This document shows, piece by piece, positions 1 through 8,896 of a stretch of 64,000 nucleotides of DNA (position 1 is the first letter of the stretch; every line of letters starts with the position of its first letter). The notes under the pieces are model-generated. The model was given only the letters and a program-made list of their open reading frames with translations. It had not been told where the DNA came from and searched no databases. The stretch spans positions 4,836,001 to 4,900,000 of the forward strand of contig OZ252296.1 in NCBI GenBank assembly GCA_965250245.1, written 5' to 3'. Both the position numbers and the translations under genes were made by a program. The DNA comes from JABDIP01 sp965250245. GTDB taxonomy: Bacteria; Pseudomonadota; Alphaproteobacteria; DSM-16000; Inquilinaceae.

Positions 1-1110
1 TCGGTGCTGATGCACTGCTTCGCGCTGGCCTGTCTGATGTCGATCCTCTGGCTGCTGCTGGGCTACAGCTTCGCCTTCGGCGATGGCGGCGGGGCCAACG
101 CGATCTTCGGCGGTTTCGGCAAGGCGGCGCTTCTGAGCGTCGGCCGCGACGCGCTGTCGGGCACCATTCCCGAGACCGTGTTCTTCATGTTCCAGATGAC
201 CTTCGCGATCATCACCCCGGCTCTGATCGTCGGCGCCTATCCGGAACGGGTGCGCTTTCCCTTCGTGCTGGCGTTCAGCGCGGTGTGGCTGCTGATCGTC
301 TACGCGCCGGTGACCCATTGGGTCTGGGGCGGCGGCTGGCTGGCCGACAACGGCATCATGGATTTCGCCGGCGGCATCGTGGTGCACGCGACGGCCGGCA
401 TCTCGGCCTTGCTGATCGCCCGCGAGCTGGGGCCGCGGCGCGGCTTCCCGACCGAGCTCAAACCGCCGCACAATCCCGGCCTGACCATGATCGGCGCGGC
501 GATGCTGTGGGTCGGCTGGTTCGGCTTCAACGCCGGCAGCCAGCTCGCCGCCGATGGTGGTGCGGGCATGGCGATGACCGTCACCCATATCTCCGCCGCC
601 ACCGCCTCGCTGACCTGGGCCGGATATGAATGGGTGCGCTACGGCAAGCCGAGCCTGGTCGGCATCGTCACCGGCATGGTGGCCGGACTGGCGACGATCA
701 CCCCGGCCTCCGGCTTCGTCGGCCCCCTCGGCGCCCTGGTGCTTGGCGGCGTCGCCGGCCTGCTGTGCCAGTTCGCGGTCGGCTGGGTAAAGAACCTGGT
801 GAAGATCGACGACTCCCTCGACGTGTTCGCGGTGCACGGCGTCGGCGGCATCTTCGGCACCCTGGCGACGGCCTTCCTGGCGCATGAGTCGCTCGGCGGC
901 GGCGGGCTGCCGGAGGGCGCGACCATGCTCTCGCAGTTCTTCGTGCAGCTCCTCGGCGTCGTGGCCGTCGTGGCCTGGACCGGCATCGCGACATTCGCGA
1001 TCATCAAGGTGCTGAAGCCGATGACTGGGCTGAGGGTCGACACCGAGACCGAGATCGAGGGCCTCGACCTCAATGCCCACGGGGAGCGCGGCTACTACGA
1101 GCTTGGCTGA
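1..1110 (+). CDS. amt: ammonium transporter (Amt/MEP/Rh family), 5' end missing
   Basis: This is the C-terminal ~369 residues of an inner-membrane ammonium channel. The open frame runs off the left edge of the window, so the true start is upstream; family members usually have 400-450 residues. Amt landmarks are visible: THWVWGGGW around residues 104-112, GFNAGSQLA around 175-183, and HGVGGIFGTL, which carries the second pore histidine, near residue 280. Hydrophobic segments alternate throughout. The soluble tail ends in an acidic stretch (DTETEIEGLDLNAHGERG), typical of the cytosolic tail that contacts GlnK. A glnK gene would be expected upstream but lies outside the window. The protein imports ammonium for nitrogen assimilation; family assignment is firm. 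Confidence 0.95.
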   Translation, partial: SVLMHCFALACLMSILWLLLGYSFAFGDGGGANAIFGGFGKAALLSVGRDALSGTIPETVFFMFQMTFAIITPALIVGAYPERVRFPFVLAFSAVWLLIVYAPVTHWVWGGGWLADNGIMDFAGGIVVHATAGISALLIARELGPRRGFPTELKPPHNPGLTMIGAAMLWVGWFGFNAGSQLAADGGAGMAMTVTHISAATASLTWAGYEWVRYGKPSLVGIVTGMVAGLATITPASGFVGPLGALVLGGVAGLLCQFAVGWVKNLVKIDDSLDVFAVHGVGGIFGTLATAFLAHESLGGGGLPEGATMLSQFFVQLLGVVAVVAWTGIATFAIIKVLKPMTGLRVDTETEIEGLDLNAHGERGYYELG

Positions 1111-1145
1111 GGACCCGCGCCGCGGCGCGGGCGAGGGAGGACGCC

Positions 1146-2720
1146 TTGGGCGCGGTGCGGAACATCCTGTTCGTCATGTGCGACCAGCTCCGGGCGGACT
1201 ACCTGTCCTGCGCCGGCCACCCGACGCTGGAGACACCGCATATCGACGGGCTGGCGGCGCGCGGCGTGCGGTTCGACCGGGCCTATTGCCAGGCGCCGGT
1301 CTGCGGCCCGTCGCGGATGTCCTTCTATACCGGCCGCTACATGTTCAGCCACGGCGCCACCTATAACGGCGTGCCCCTGGACGTCGCCGAGCTGACATTG
1401 GGCGACTATCTGCGGCCGCTGGGCCTGCGTACCGTGCTGATCGGCAAGACCCACATGAAGGCCGATACGGTGGGCATGGCCCGGGTCGGGCTGGAAGACG
1501 ACAGCGCACATGGCCGGCTGATCGCCGAATGCGGTTTCGAGCCCTTCGAGCGCGATGACGGCCTGCATCCGACCCAGCTCGTGGACCCGGACCTCGCCTA
1601 CAACGCCTATCTGCGGGCCAACGGTTATCCCGGCGACAACCCCTGGCACGACTACGCCAATTCCGCGGAAGGGCCGGATGGCGAGATCCTCAGCGGCTGG
1701 TCCATGCGCTACGCAAGGCTGCCGGCCCGTGTCCGGGAGGAGCATTCCGAGACCGCCTACATGACCGACCGCGCCATGGCCTTCATCGACGAGGCCGGGG
1801 ACCAGCCCTGGTGCGCCCATCTCAGCTACATCAAGCCGCACTGGCCCTATGTGGCGCCGGCGCCCTATCACGAGGCCTATGGCCCCAACCAGGTCATGGA
1901 GGCCAACCGCCACCCGGACGAGCTGACCGACCCGCACCCGGTCTATGCCGCCTTCACCGAGCATGAGGAGGGCCGCAGCTTCGCCCGCGACGAGGTCCGG
2001 CGCACGGTGGTGCCGGCCTATATGGGCCTGGTGAAGCAGATCGACGACCATGTCGGGCGGCTGCTGGCGTTCCTGGAGGCGCGCGGCCGCATGGACGACA
2101 CGCTGATCGTCTTCACCAGCGATCACGGCGACTATCTGGGCGACCATTGGCTGGGCGAGAAGGAGCTGTTCCACGAGGAGAGCGTGCGCATCCCGCTGAT
2201 CGTCTACGACCCCGACCCGGGCGCCGACGCCACACGCGGCACCGCACAGCCCGCCTTCGCCGAGGCCATCGACCTGATCCCGACCTTCATCGAGGCCGCC
2301 GGCGGCGCGCCGGGCGACGCCCGGCTGGAAGGCCGGTCGCTGATGCCGCTGCTCCGCGGGTCGCCGCCGGACGACTGGCGCGACGCCGTCTTCAGCGAGG
2401 CCGACTACGCGTTCCGCGCCGCCCGCCGCGCGCTGGGCCTCGCCGCCGACCGGGCGCGCGCCTTCATGATCCGCACCGACGACTGGAAATACGTGCTCTA
2501 CGAAGGCTTCCCGCCGCAGCTCTTCGACCTGCGCAACGACCCGTCCGAGCGGGTCGACCTGGGACGTGACCCGGCGCTGGCGGATACCCGGTCCGAGCAC
2601 CACGAGCGCCTCTTCGCCTGGCTGAGAGCCCGCCGGACCCGCCGCACCATCGACAACGCGGCCGTGGACGCCCGCACCGGCAACGCAAAGAAACGCGGGA
2701 TTCTGATCGGCGTCTGGTAG
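1146..2720 (+). CDS. sulfatase / phosphonate monoester hydrolase-like hydrolase
   Basis: Alkaline-phosphatase-superfamily hydrolase of 524 residues. The sulfatase signature C-G-P-S-R at residues 53-57 has the cysteine that is converted to formylglycine, followed by TGRY. Metal ligands are visible at D13-Q14 (CDQLRADY) and in FTSDHGDYLGDHW near residue 320. No signal peptide is seen, so it is probably cytoplasmic. The start is TTG at 1146, with a GAGGGAGG ribosome-binding site 5 nt before it. The substrate cannot be fixed: family members cleave aryl sulfates, choline sulfate or phosphonate monoesters. Absence of a signal peptide and the CGPSR context resemble the phosphonate monoester hydrolase/arylsulfatase branch. 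It follows amt by 35 nt but need not be functionally linked to it. Confidence 0.85.
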   Translation: MGAVRNILFVMCDQLRADYLSCAGHPTLETPHIDGLAARGVRFDRAYCQAPVCGPSRMSFYTGRYMFSHGATYNGVPLDVAELTLGDYLRPLGLRTVLIGKTHMKADTVGMARVGLEDDSAHGRLIAECGFEPFERDDGLHPTQLVDPDLAYNAYLRANGYPGDNPWHDYANSAEGPDGEILSGWSMRYARLPARVREEHSETAYMTDRAMAFIDEAGDQPWCAHLSYIKPHWPYVAPAPYHEAYGPNQVMEANRHPDELTDPHPVYAAFTEHEEGRSFARDEVRRTVVPAYMGLVKQIDDHVGRLLAFLEARGRMDDTLIVFTSDHGDYLGDHWLGEKELFHEESVRIPLIVYDPDPGADATRGTAQPAFAEAIDLIPTFIEAAGGAPGDARLEGRSLMPLLRGSPPDDWRDAVFSEADYAFRAARRALGLAADRARAFMIRTDDWKYVLYEGFPPQLFDLRNDPSERVDLGRDPALADTRSEHHERLFAWLRARRTRRTIDNAAVDARTGNAKKRGILIGVW

Positions 2721-2862
2721 GCCGACACGATTCCTTCAGATTCTGACTGGATACTGGGTATGGTCGGATCGGATCGCATTCGCGAGTCGCTCCGGCCTTG
2801 ATCGATGCCGGTCGTGCGGACGAGGTCCGGACTGCCGCATCACCTGGGGGACCGCAACCGCC

Positions 2863-3360
2863 ATGATCAGCGGATCATTCGCAAGCGCGTTCATGATTCC
2901 GTTCTCCGCCACGGCGACGCTGCTGGCGCTGATCGCCACTGGCCTGTGGATCGCCCTGCTCGGCAGCAAGGAGAAATGGCGCATGCCGGTCGCGGTGCTG
3001 GCCGGGCTTGCCGCCGGCGCCCTGCTGCCGATGACGGGGATCTCGCTGCCCTATCCGGGTTGGGTGTTGCCGGGCTCCGTCGTCGCGCTCGGCGCCCTGG
3101 TCGCCCTCGACGTGGTGGTCGTGGCCTGGATCGCCCTGGCAGCCACCGCGGCGGTCTTCGTCTATCACGGCAGCGCCGTCAGCCCGCGCGGCGGCGATGT
3201 CTCCACCTGGGCCGGCTTCGCTGTGGGCACCGTCACGGCGCTCGCCGCCGGGATCGGTTTCGATTCGATGATCGTGCATGCCACGTCGGCCCGGGGCGTG
3301 CGGGTGTTCGGCGGCATCATCGCCCTCGGCGGCGCCTGGCTGCTCGTCCAGGCCTTGTGA
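2863..3360 (+). CDS. small integral membrane protein, HupE/UreJ-like
   Basis: A 165-residue, very hydrophobic protein with about six predicted membrane segments and almost no soluble domain. The pattern ALLPMTGISLPYPGWVLPGSVVALGALVAL resembles the middle of HupE/UreJ proteins (nickel/cobalt permease-like accessory proteins), but the usual N-terminal histidine-rich motif HPxxGLDH is absent. A metal transport role is therefore uncertain. No hydrogenase or urease genes are nearby. Codon use fits the chromosome and the ORF is well isolated, so the gene is probably real; the function is a weak inference from hydrophobic pattern only. Confidence 0.6.
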   Translation: MISGSFASAFMIPFSATATLLALIATGLWIALLGSKEKWRMPVAVLAGLAAGALLPMTGISLPYPGWVLPGSVVALGALVALDVVVVAWIALAATAAVFVYHGSAVSPRGGDVSTWAGFAVGTVTALAAGIGFDSMIVHATSARGVRVFGGIIALGGAWLLVQAL

Positions 3361-3441
3361 TGAACGGGGATCACGATGAGATTACTGGGCGGAAGCGGAC
3401 GCTCGTGATGTAATGGTTGAGATAGAGGAGGCGATCCGGCG

Positions 3442-4515
3442 ATGAGGCCCGATCCGCACCGAATGAGCGCTACGCGCAGAACCGTGATCCGGTCCGCACT
3501 GCCGGCCGTGATCGCTCTCTCCATGCTGGCCACCGGCGTCGGACTGGTCGGCGCACAGGCCGAGACGATGCGTTTCTTCAGCATCGGCACCGGCTCCACC
3601 GGCGGCACCTATTTCCCGATCGGCGGCATGATCGCCAGCGCCATCTCCGGCCCGCCCGGCGCCCCGCCCTGCGAGCGCGGCGGCAGCTGCGGCGTCCCCG
3701 GCCTGATCGCGGTGGCGCAGGCCAGCTCCGGATCGGTGGAGAACCTGGAGAACATCCGTTCCGGGGCCATCGATTCCGGCCTCGCCCAATCCGACACCGC
3801 CTTCTGGGCCTATACCGGCACCGGGCTCTACGCCAACATCGAGCCGATCACCGAGCTGAGGGCGATCTCCCACCTTTATGCCGAGCTGATCCACGTGGTC
3901 GTGCCCGAGGACAGCGTCGCGCAGTCGGTCGCCGACCTGCGCGGCCTGCGCGTGTCCCTGGGCAAGGAGGGGTCCGGCACCCTGATCGACGCCCGCATCG
4001 TCATGGCCGCCTATGGCCTGAGCGACGAGGATGTCCGGGCCTCCTATCTGAGCCCGGAACCGTCGGCGGACATGATCCTCGGCGGCGAGCTCGACGCCTT
4101 CTTCATCGTCGGCGGCGCGCCGTTCCTGGCGGTGGAGGATCTGGCGCGGCGCATGCCGATCCGCCTGTTGCCGGTCAGCGGGCCGGAAGCCGAAGCGTTG
4201 CTCGGCGAGCAGCCCTTCTTCTCCGCCACGACCGTGCAGGAAGGCACCTATCCCGGGGTCGACGAGGTCGAGACCATCGCCGTCGGGGCCGACTGGCTGA
4301 CCTCCGCCGATCTGGACGAGGAACTGGTCTATGGGATGACCCGCGCCCTGTGGCATCCGACCACCCGCATCCTGCTCGACAACGGCCATGCCCGGGGTGC
4401 CGAGATCCGGCTGGAACATGCGCTGCGCGGCCTCGCCGTGCCGCTGCATCCGGGCGCGGCCCGCTACTACCGCGAGATCGGCCTCCTGCCCCTGGAAGAG
4501 CGGGTCTCCCGCTAA
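3442..4515 (+). CDS. TAXI family TRAP transporter solute-binding protein
   Basis: Periplasmic binding protein of 357 residues. An N-terminal signal peptide (arginine-containing n-region, hydrophobic core ALPAVIALSMLATGVGLVGA, cleavage near AQA) precedes the mature start MRFFSIGTGSTGGTYFPIGG, the hallmark of TAXI proteins. Later segments VVPEDSVAQSVADLRGLRVSLG and EGSGTLIDARIVMAAYGL also match the family. These proteins deliver substrates, often glutamate or other organic acids, to a fused DctQM membrane subunit. No such membrane gene is adjacent, so it is an orphan in this window. Its stop overlaps the stop of the convergent GST gene. Confidence 0.9.
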   Translation: MRPDPHRMSATRRTVIRSALPAVIALSMLATGVGLVGAQAETMRFFSIGTGSTGGTYFPIGGMIASAISGPPGAPPCERGGSCGVPGLIAVAQASSGSVENLENIRSGAIDSGLAQSDTAFWAYTGTGLYANIEPITELRAISHLYAELIHVVVPEDSVAQSVADLRGLRVSLGKEGSGTLIDARIVMAAYGLSDEDVRASYLSPEPSADMILGGELDAFFIVGGAPFLAVEDLARRMPIRLLPVSGPEAEALLGEQPFFSATTVQEGTYPGVDEVETIAVGADWLTSADLDEELVYGMTRALWHPTTRILLDNGHARGAEIRLEHALRGLAVPLHPGAARYYREIGLLPLEERVSR

Positions 4516-5159
4516 GGGGTCTCCAGCACCCAGGGTTCGGCGGCGCCCGAATCCCTCCAACGCCCCAGCGCCGGCCAGTCGAAGATCGCCTGCACATAGG
4601 CCTCGGTCACGTCGTCGCAGGGAACCGCATAGGTCCTGAGCCGGGTGGCCACCGGCGCAAACATGGCGTCGGCGATGCAGAACCGGCCGAACAGGAACGG
4701 GCCGCCGGTCCCGAATCGCGCCCGGCACTCCGCCCAGATCGCGGCGATGCGGGCTACATCGGCCAGCGCTTCCGGCGTATGCCCGTGGCCCGGCCGGTCG
4801 CGCTTCAGATCCATCGGCATGTCGCGTCGCAGCGCCTCGAACCCGGCATGCATCTCCGCCGACACCGACCGCGCGACAGCACGGGCCGCCGGATTCTCCG
4901 GCCACAGACCGGCCTGCGGGAACCGTTCGGCCAGGTACTCGCCGATCGCCAGGCTGTCCCAGACGGTCAGGTCGCCGGCCTTGAGCACCGGGACACGGCC
5001 GGCCGGCGAGTGCGCCCGGATCGCCGCCGCCGTTTCCGGGCGGTCCAGCGGGATGACGATCTCGGTGAACTCCGCGCCGGTCGCCGCCAGCATCAGCCAG
5101 CCGCGCAGGGACCAAGAGGAATAGGCCTTGTTGCCGACAACGATGGTAAGATCGGTCAC
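4512..5159 (-). CDS. glutathione S-transferase family protein
   Basis: A 215-residue cytosolic GST. The N-terminal thioredoxin-like half shows VGNKAYSSWSLRGWLML (residues 8-24), with the serine/tyrosine region that activates glutathione, then GRVPVLKAGDLTVWDSLAIGEYL (about 54-76), where the cis-proline VPVL and the D-S pair bind glutathione. The C-terminal half is alpha-helical. The WSLRGWL pattern is typical of the bacterial group related to maleylacetoacetate isomerase and YfcF. Substrate is unknown. It stands alone and converges on the TAXI gene with overlapping stop codons (4512-4515). Confidence 0.9.
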   Translation of the reverse strand: MTDLTIVVGNKAYSSWSLRGWLMLAATGAEFTEIVIPLDRPETAAAIRAHSPAGRVPVLKAGDLTVWDSLAIGEYLAERFPQAGLWPENPAARAVARSVSAEMHAGFEALRRDMPMDLKRDRPGHGHTPEALADVARIAAIWAECRARFGTGGPFLFGRFCIADAMFAPVATRLRTYAVPCDDVTEAYVQAIFDWPALGRWRDSGAAEPWVLETP

Positions 5160-5263
5160 GGTTCGTCCTCACATTCCGGATACCCGCCGGCCATGCTTGG
5201 CAAAGCCGAGGCTTTGCCGCATCGTTACCGTCGGCCAGCCCGGCCGACAAGGAGCCAAGTGAC

Positions 5264-6646
5264 GTGCTGAGCCACCTCATCGATTCGGACAGCGCCGATA
5301 CCGTCCCGATCACCGTGCTCTCGAAGAAGGGCTACGCGGAGTGGCTGGCCGGACAGGAGCCGCGCATCGGCGCCTGGCTGGAGAGCACGGGATTCGAGGC
5401 CAAGGCCGGGCAGACCTCCCTGATCCCGTCATCCGACGGCGCGCTCGCCGCGGTACTGGTCGGCGAGGATGCGGCCGCCGGGCTGTGGGGCCTCGCCGGA
5501 CTGCCGAAATCGCTGCCGCCGGGCGCCTACCGGCTGACCGATGCGGACGACCCGGAACGGGCGACCAAGGCCGCGCTGGCCTGGGCGCTGGGCTGCTATC
5601 GATTCGAGCGCTATCGCAAGGCCGGACGGGCGCCGGCCAGCCTGGCCTGGCCCGAGGCGGCCGACCGCGACGCGGTGGCCGGTGCGGCCAGCGCCACCGG
5701 ACTGGTCCGCGATCTGGTCAACACGCCGGCGGAGGATATGGGCCCGGAGCAGCTTGCGGCGGCGGCCGAGCAGCTGGCCGGCGAATTCGATGCGCACATC
5801 ACGGTGCTGACCGGCGACGCGCTGCTGGCCAACAACTATCCGACGATCCACGCGGTCGGTCGCGGCAGCAGCCGGGCGCCGCGGCTGATCGACATCAACT
5901 GGGGGCCGGCCGACGCGCCCCGCGTCACCGTGGTCGGCAAGGGCGTGTGCTTCGATTCCGGCGGCATGGACCTGAAGCCCTCCAGCAATATGCTGCTGAT
6001 GAAGAAGGATATGGGCGGCAGCGCCCATGCATTGGGCCTGGCGCGCATGATCATGATGGCCGGCCTGCCGGTGCGCCTGCGGGTGCTGATCCCGGCGGTG
6101 GAGAACATGGTCTCGGGCAATTCCTTCAAGCCGATGGACGTGATCCGCACCCGCAAGGGAACCACCGTGGAAATCGGCAACACCGACGCGGAAGGCCGGC
6201 TGGTCATGTGCGATGCCCTGGCCGAGGCGGTGGACCAGGAGCCGGCGCTGATGGTCGATTTCGCCACCCTGACCGGCGCGGCGCGGGTGGCGCTGGGCCC
6301 GGACCTGCCGGCCATGTTCTGCAATGACGACGCGACGGCCGATTCGCTGGTCGCCGCCGCCGCGCGGGTCGAGGACCCGCTTTGGCGCATGCCGCTGTGG
6401 CAGCCCTACGCCAAGAACATCCGCTCCGCGGTGGCGGATGTGAACAATGTCAGCGACGGCCCGTTCGGCGGCGCGATCACCGCCGCCCTGTTCCTGGAGA
6501 AGTTCGTGCCGTCGACCATCCCCTGGATTCATCTGGATGTGTTTGCCTGGAACCCGACCGTACGGCCCGGGCGCCCGAAGGGCGGCGAGGCCATGTCGAT
6601 GCGGGCGGTATTTGCAATGATCGAAGAGCGCTTCGCTGGCGCCTGA
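5264..6646 (+). CDS. leucyl aminopeptidase family protein (M17)
   Basis: A 460-residue M17 metallo-aminopeptidase that removes N-terminal residues from peptides in the cytoplasm using two metal ions. The C-terminal catalytic domain is complete: VGKGVCFDSGGMDLKPS holds the first ligands, MKKDMGGSA follows, and NTDAEGRL (306-313) is the family signature with catalytic and metal-binding residues. The N-terminal domain is shorter and less conserved than in E. coli PepA. The start is GTG at 5264, preceded by AAGGAG. The gene lies just upstream of a MarR regulator and an NlpC/P60 peptidase, suggesting peptide or muropeptide turnover. Confidence 0.95.
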   Translation: MLSHLIDSDSADTVPITVLSKKGYAEWLAGQEPRIGAWLESTGFEAKAGQTSLIPSSDGALAAVLVGEDAAAGLWGLAGLPKSLPPGAYRLTDADDPERATKAALAWALGCYRFERYRKAGRAPASLAWPEAADRDAVAGAASATGLVRDLVNTPAEDMGPEQLAAAAEQLAGEFDAHITVLTGDALLANNYPTIHAVGRGSSRAPRLIDINWGPADAPRVTVVGKGVCFDSGGMDLKPSSNMLLMKKDMGGSAHALGLARMIMMAGLPVRLRVLIPAVENMVSGNSFKPMDVIRTRKGTTVEIGNTDAEGRLVMCDALAEAVDQEPALMVDFATLTGAARVALGPDLPAMFCNDDATADSLVAAAARVEDPLWRMPLWQPYAKNIRSAVADVNNVSDGPFGGAITAALFLEKFVPSTIPWIHLDVFAWNPTVRPGRPKGGEAMSMRAVFAMIEERFAGA

Positions 6647-6711
6647 CCCGACGGGACGGCCCCGCCTGTACCGAGGGCCGCATGCTCGTTTCCGTGGTGG
6701 AACGGGACCAT

Positions 6712-7062
6712 ATGACGAAAGACATGGATATCGCACCAGTCCTGCAGGACTGGCGGCACGCGCTGGTGGAGTCGGTGCGTCGGGAGACGCCGGACCTCTC
6801 CGCCCGGCAGATGGCGCTGTTGCTGACTGTCTATCTGACCCAGCCGCCGCATACCGTGCGCGGGCTGGCGCAGGCGCTGAACATCTCCAAGCCGGCGGTG
6901 ACCCGGGCGCTGGACCGGCTGCAGGGGCTCGGCTACATACGCCGGGCGGCGGATGTGATGGACCGGCGCAACGTGCTGATCGGACGCACCGCCGCCGGTT
7001 CGGCCTATCTTAAGGACTTCGCCGCGATGTTATCCGCCGGACAGACCCGGACGCCCTCATGA
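6712..7062 (+). CDS. MarR family transcriptional regulator
   Basis: A 116-residue winged-helix DNA-binding protein. LSARQMALLLTVY leads into the helix-turn-helix TVRGLAQALNISKPAVTRALDRL, and the wing includes RRAADVMDRRNVLIGRT. The start was placed at ATG 6712 (MTKDMDIAP) because the protein then has the usual short N-terminus; ATG 6682 is an alternative with a better GAGG ribosome-binding site and would add ten residues. It overlaps the following NlpC/P60 gene by 4 nt (ATGA), so the two are translationally coupled. It probably controls its own operon; the effector is unknown. Confidence 0.85.
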   Translation: MTKDMDIAPVLQDWRHALVESVRRETPDLSARQMALLLTVYLTQPPHTVRGLAQALNISKPAVTRALDRLQGLGYIRRAADVMDRRNVLIGRTAAGSAYLKDFAAMLSAGQTRTPS

Positions 7063-7919
7063 GCGCATTGCCGGACCCCAATGTGAACGCCTACCGCCCC
7101 GACCTCGCCTCCACGCGGCTGCGCGGCATCGTCGAGGCGGCGGATTATGTCGAGGGCGAGCGCCGCCAGGCCCGCCGCGGCACGGTGCCGCTGCGCGACG
7201 CGCCGGCGCCCGATGCCCGTCAGGTCTCCGAATTGCTGTTCGGAGAGGAGTTCGTCGTCCTCGAGGAGAAGGACGGCTGGGCCTGGGGCCAATGCGTCGA
7301 CGACGACTATGTCGGCTATGCCCGGTCCGACGACCTGCGCGCCGAGCCGCTTGAACCGACGCATCGGATCGGCGCGCTGCGGACGCATGTCTTCTCCGAG
7401 CCCGAACTGAAGTCCGTGCCGATCGACGCGCTCAGTCTCGGATCGCCGGTCACTGTCGCTGAAAAATCGGGCCGCTATGCCCGGCTAGCCGATGGCGGCT
7501 GGGTGCATCAGGTGGCGCTGGCGCCGCTGGACGCGACCGAGCCGGATTTCGTCGCCACCGCACTGCGCTTTCTCGGAGTCCCGTATCTCTGGGGCGGCGG
7601 ATCCGCGCTCGGGCTCGACTGTTCCGGGCTGGTGCAGGTCGCGCTGACCCGGGCCGGGATCGCCTGCCCGCGCGACAGCTACATGCAGATCGACGCCGTC
7701 GGCGACGCTGTCGATCCGGACGGGCCCTATCGGCGCGGCGACCTCATCGTCTTTCCGGACCATTGCGGGTTGATGGTCGACGCGCGGGACATCGTCCACG
7801 CCAACGCGACGGCGATGTGCGTGTCGGTCGACCCGCTGTCGAATGTGGTCGAGATCGTGAAAGGTCAGGCGAACGGCGTCGGCATCACCGGCGTCCGGCG
7901 GATCGGCTTGGGTCAGTAG
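7059..7919 (+). CDS. NlpC/P60 family peptidase with N-terminal SH3-like domains
   Basis: A 286-residue protein. Residues ~35-100 and ~105-150 form bacterial SH3-type segments (GTVPLRDAPAP, VVLEEKDGWAWGQC, YVGYARSDDL). The C-terminal NlpC/P60 (C40) domain starts near FVATALRFLGVPYLWGG, with the catalytic cysteine in LDCSGLVQVAL and a histidine in DHCGLMVD. No signal peptide is seen, which fits the dipeptidyl-peptidase VI type that cleaves gamma-D-Glu-diamino acid bonds in recycled muropeptides. It is coupled to the MarR gene, and its stop overlaps the convergent reductase gene by 7 nt. Together with the aminopeptidase two genes upstream it could process cell-wall peptides in the cytoplasm (inference). 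Confidence 0.9.
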   Translation: MSALPDPNVNAYRPDLASTRLRGIVEAADYVEGERRQARRGTVPLRDAPAPDARQVSELLFGEEFVVLEEKDGWAWGQCVDDDYVGYARSDDLRAEPLEPTHRIGALRTHVFSEPELKSVPIDALSLGSPVTVAEKSGRYARLADGGWVHQVALAPLDATEPDFVATALRFLGVPYLWGGGSALGLDCSGLVQVALTRAGIACPRDSYMQIDAVGDAVDPDGPYRRGDLIVFPDHCGLMVDARDIVHANATAMCVSVDPLSNVVEIVKGQANGVGITGVRRIGLGQ

Positions 7920-8845
7920 CCCCGGTCCAGATCCACCAGATTCTCCAGCGGGTCGCCCGCTTCCAACCGCCGGATGTTCGCCGCCACGCTCTTCGCCGCG
8001 GTGCGGGCATGGGTGACGCTGGCGACATGGGGCGTGATGGTGATGCGCGGGTCGCGCCAGAAGGGGTGGCCTCGGGCCAGCGGCTCATCGACGAACACGT
8101 CCAGCGCCGCGCCGGAGAGCTGACCGCTGCCCAGCGCCGCCAGCAGGTCGGTCTCGTTGAGATGGGCGCCCCGCGCGGCATTGATGAGATAGGCGCCCTT
8201 GGGCAGCCGCGCGAAGGTCTTGCCGCCCAGGATGCCGGTCGTCTCCGCGGTCAGCGGCAGCAGGCAGACCAGGATCTCGCAGCGCGCCAGGAAATGGCCG
8301 AAGCCCTGGCCGGATCCGTGGAAGCAGGTGACCCCGTCGATCGCCTTCTCCGACCGGCTCCACCCGGCGACGTCGAAATCGAGTGCCGCCAGGCCACGGG
8401 CGACGGCCTGCCCGAGCGTGCCGAGCCCCATCACGCCGACCCCGCGCTCCCGCGCCAGCTTCTGGCGGCGGGGCCGCCACAGCGCCTTGCGCTGCTGGCC
8501 GCGATAGAGGGCGCCCTGGCGGTGCCAGTCCAGCACCTGCAGCACGACGTATTCGACCATGCCCTCGGTCAGGCTGTCGTCCACCATGCGCACCAGCGGC
8601 ACCCCGCGCGGCAGGGTGGTGTCGGCCAGGATGCCGTCCACCCCGGCGCCCAGCGAGAAGATCGCCTTGAGATTGGGCAGGCTGGCCAGCAGGCCCGGCT
8701 TCGGGTTCCAGGCGAGCGCATAGAGGATGTCGGCCGGGTCGCCGAGTTCCGGCCAGACGCGGACATCCAGGCCGGGCACCTCCGCCTGCAGCGCCGGCAC
8801 CCAATCCTGCGGGTCGTCGAAATCGGTGACGAAGAGCAAAGCCAT
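7913..8845 (-). CDS. ghrA: glyoxylate/hydroxypyruvate reductase A-like 2-hydroxyacid dehydrogenase
   Basis: A 310-residue D-2-hydroxyacid dehydrogenase of the GhrA branch. The N-terminal part has LKAIFSLGAGVDGIL (substrate side), the Rossmann nucleotide site is VGVMGLGTLGQAVARGL (~residues 135-151), and catalytic residues follow in INAARGAHLNETDL (Arg), DVFVDEPL (Glu) and ITPHVASVTH (His). GhrA enzymes reduce glyoxylate and hydroxypyruvate with NADPH. The reading frame, length and motifs are complete. It is transcribed alone, opposite to its NlpC/P60 neighbour. Confidence 0.9.
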   Translation of the reverse strand: MALLFVTDFDDPQDWVPALQAEVPGLDVRVWPELGDPADILYALAWNPKPGLLASLPNLKAIFSLGAGVDGILADTTLPRGVPLVRMVDDSLTEGMVEYVVLQVLDWHRQGALYRGQQRKALWRPRRQKLARERGVGVMGLGTLGQAVARGLAALDFDVAGWSRSEKAIDGVTCFHGSGQGFGHFLARCEILVCLLPLTAETTGILGGKTFARLPKGAYLINAARGAHLNETDLLAALGSGQLSGAALDVFVDEPLARGHPFWRDPRITITPHVASVTHARTAAKSVAANIRRLEAGDPLENLVDLDRGY

Positions 8846-8896
8846 GGCGACAGGGTCTCCGAAAGCGGCGCCCGGGGCAACCGCGCCGCGCCCGAA

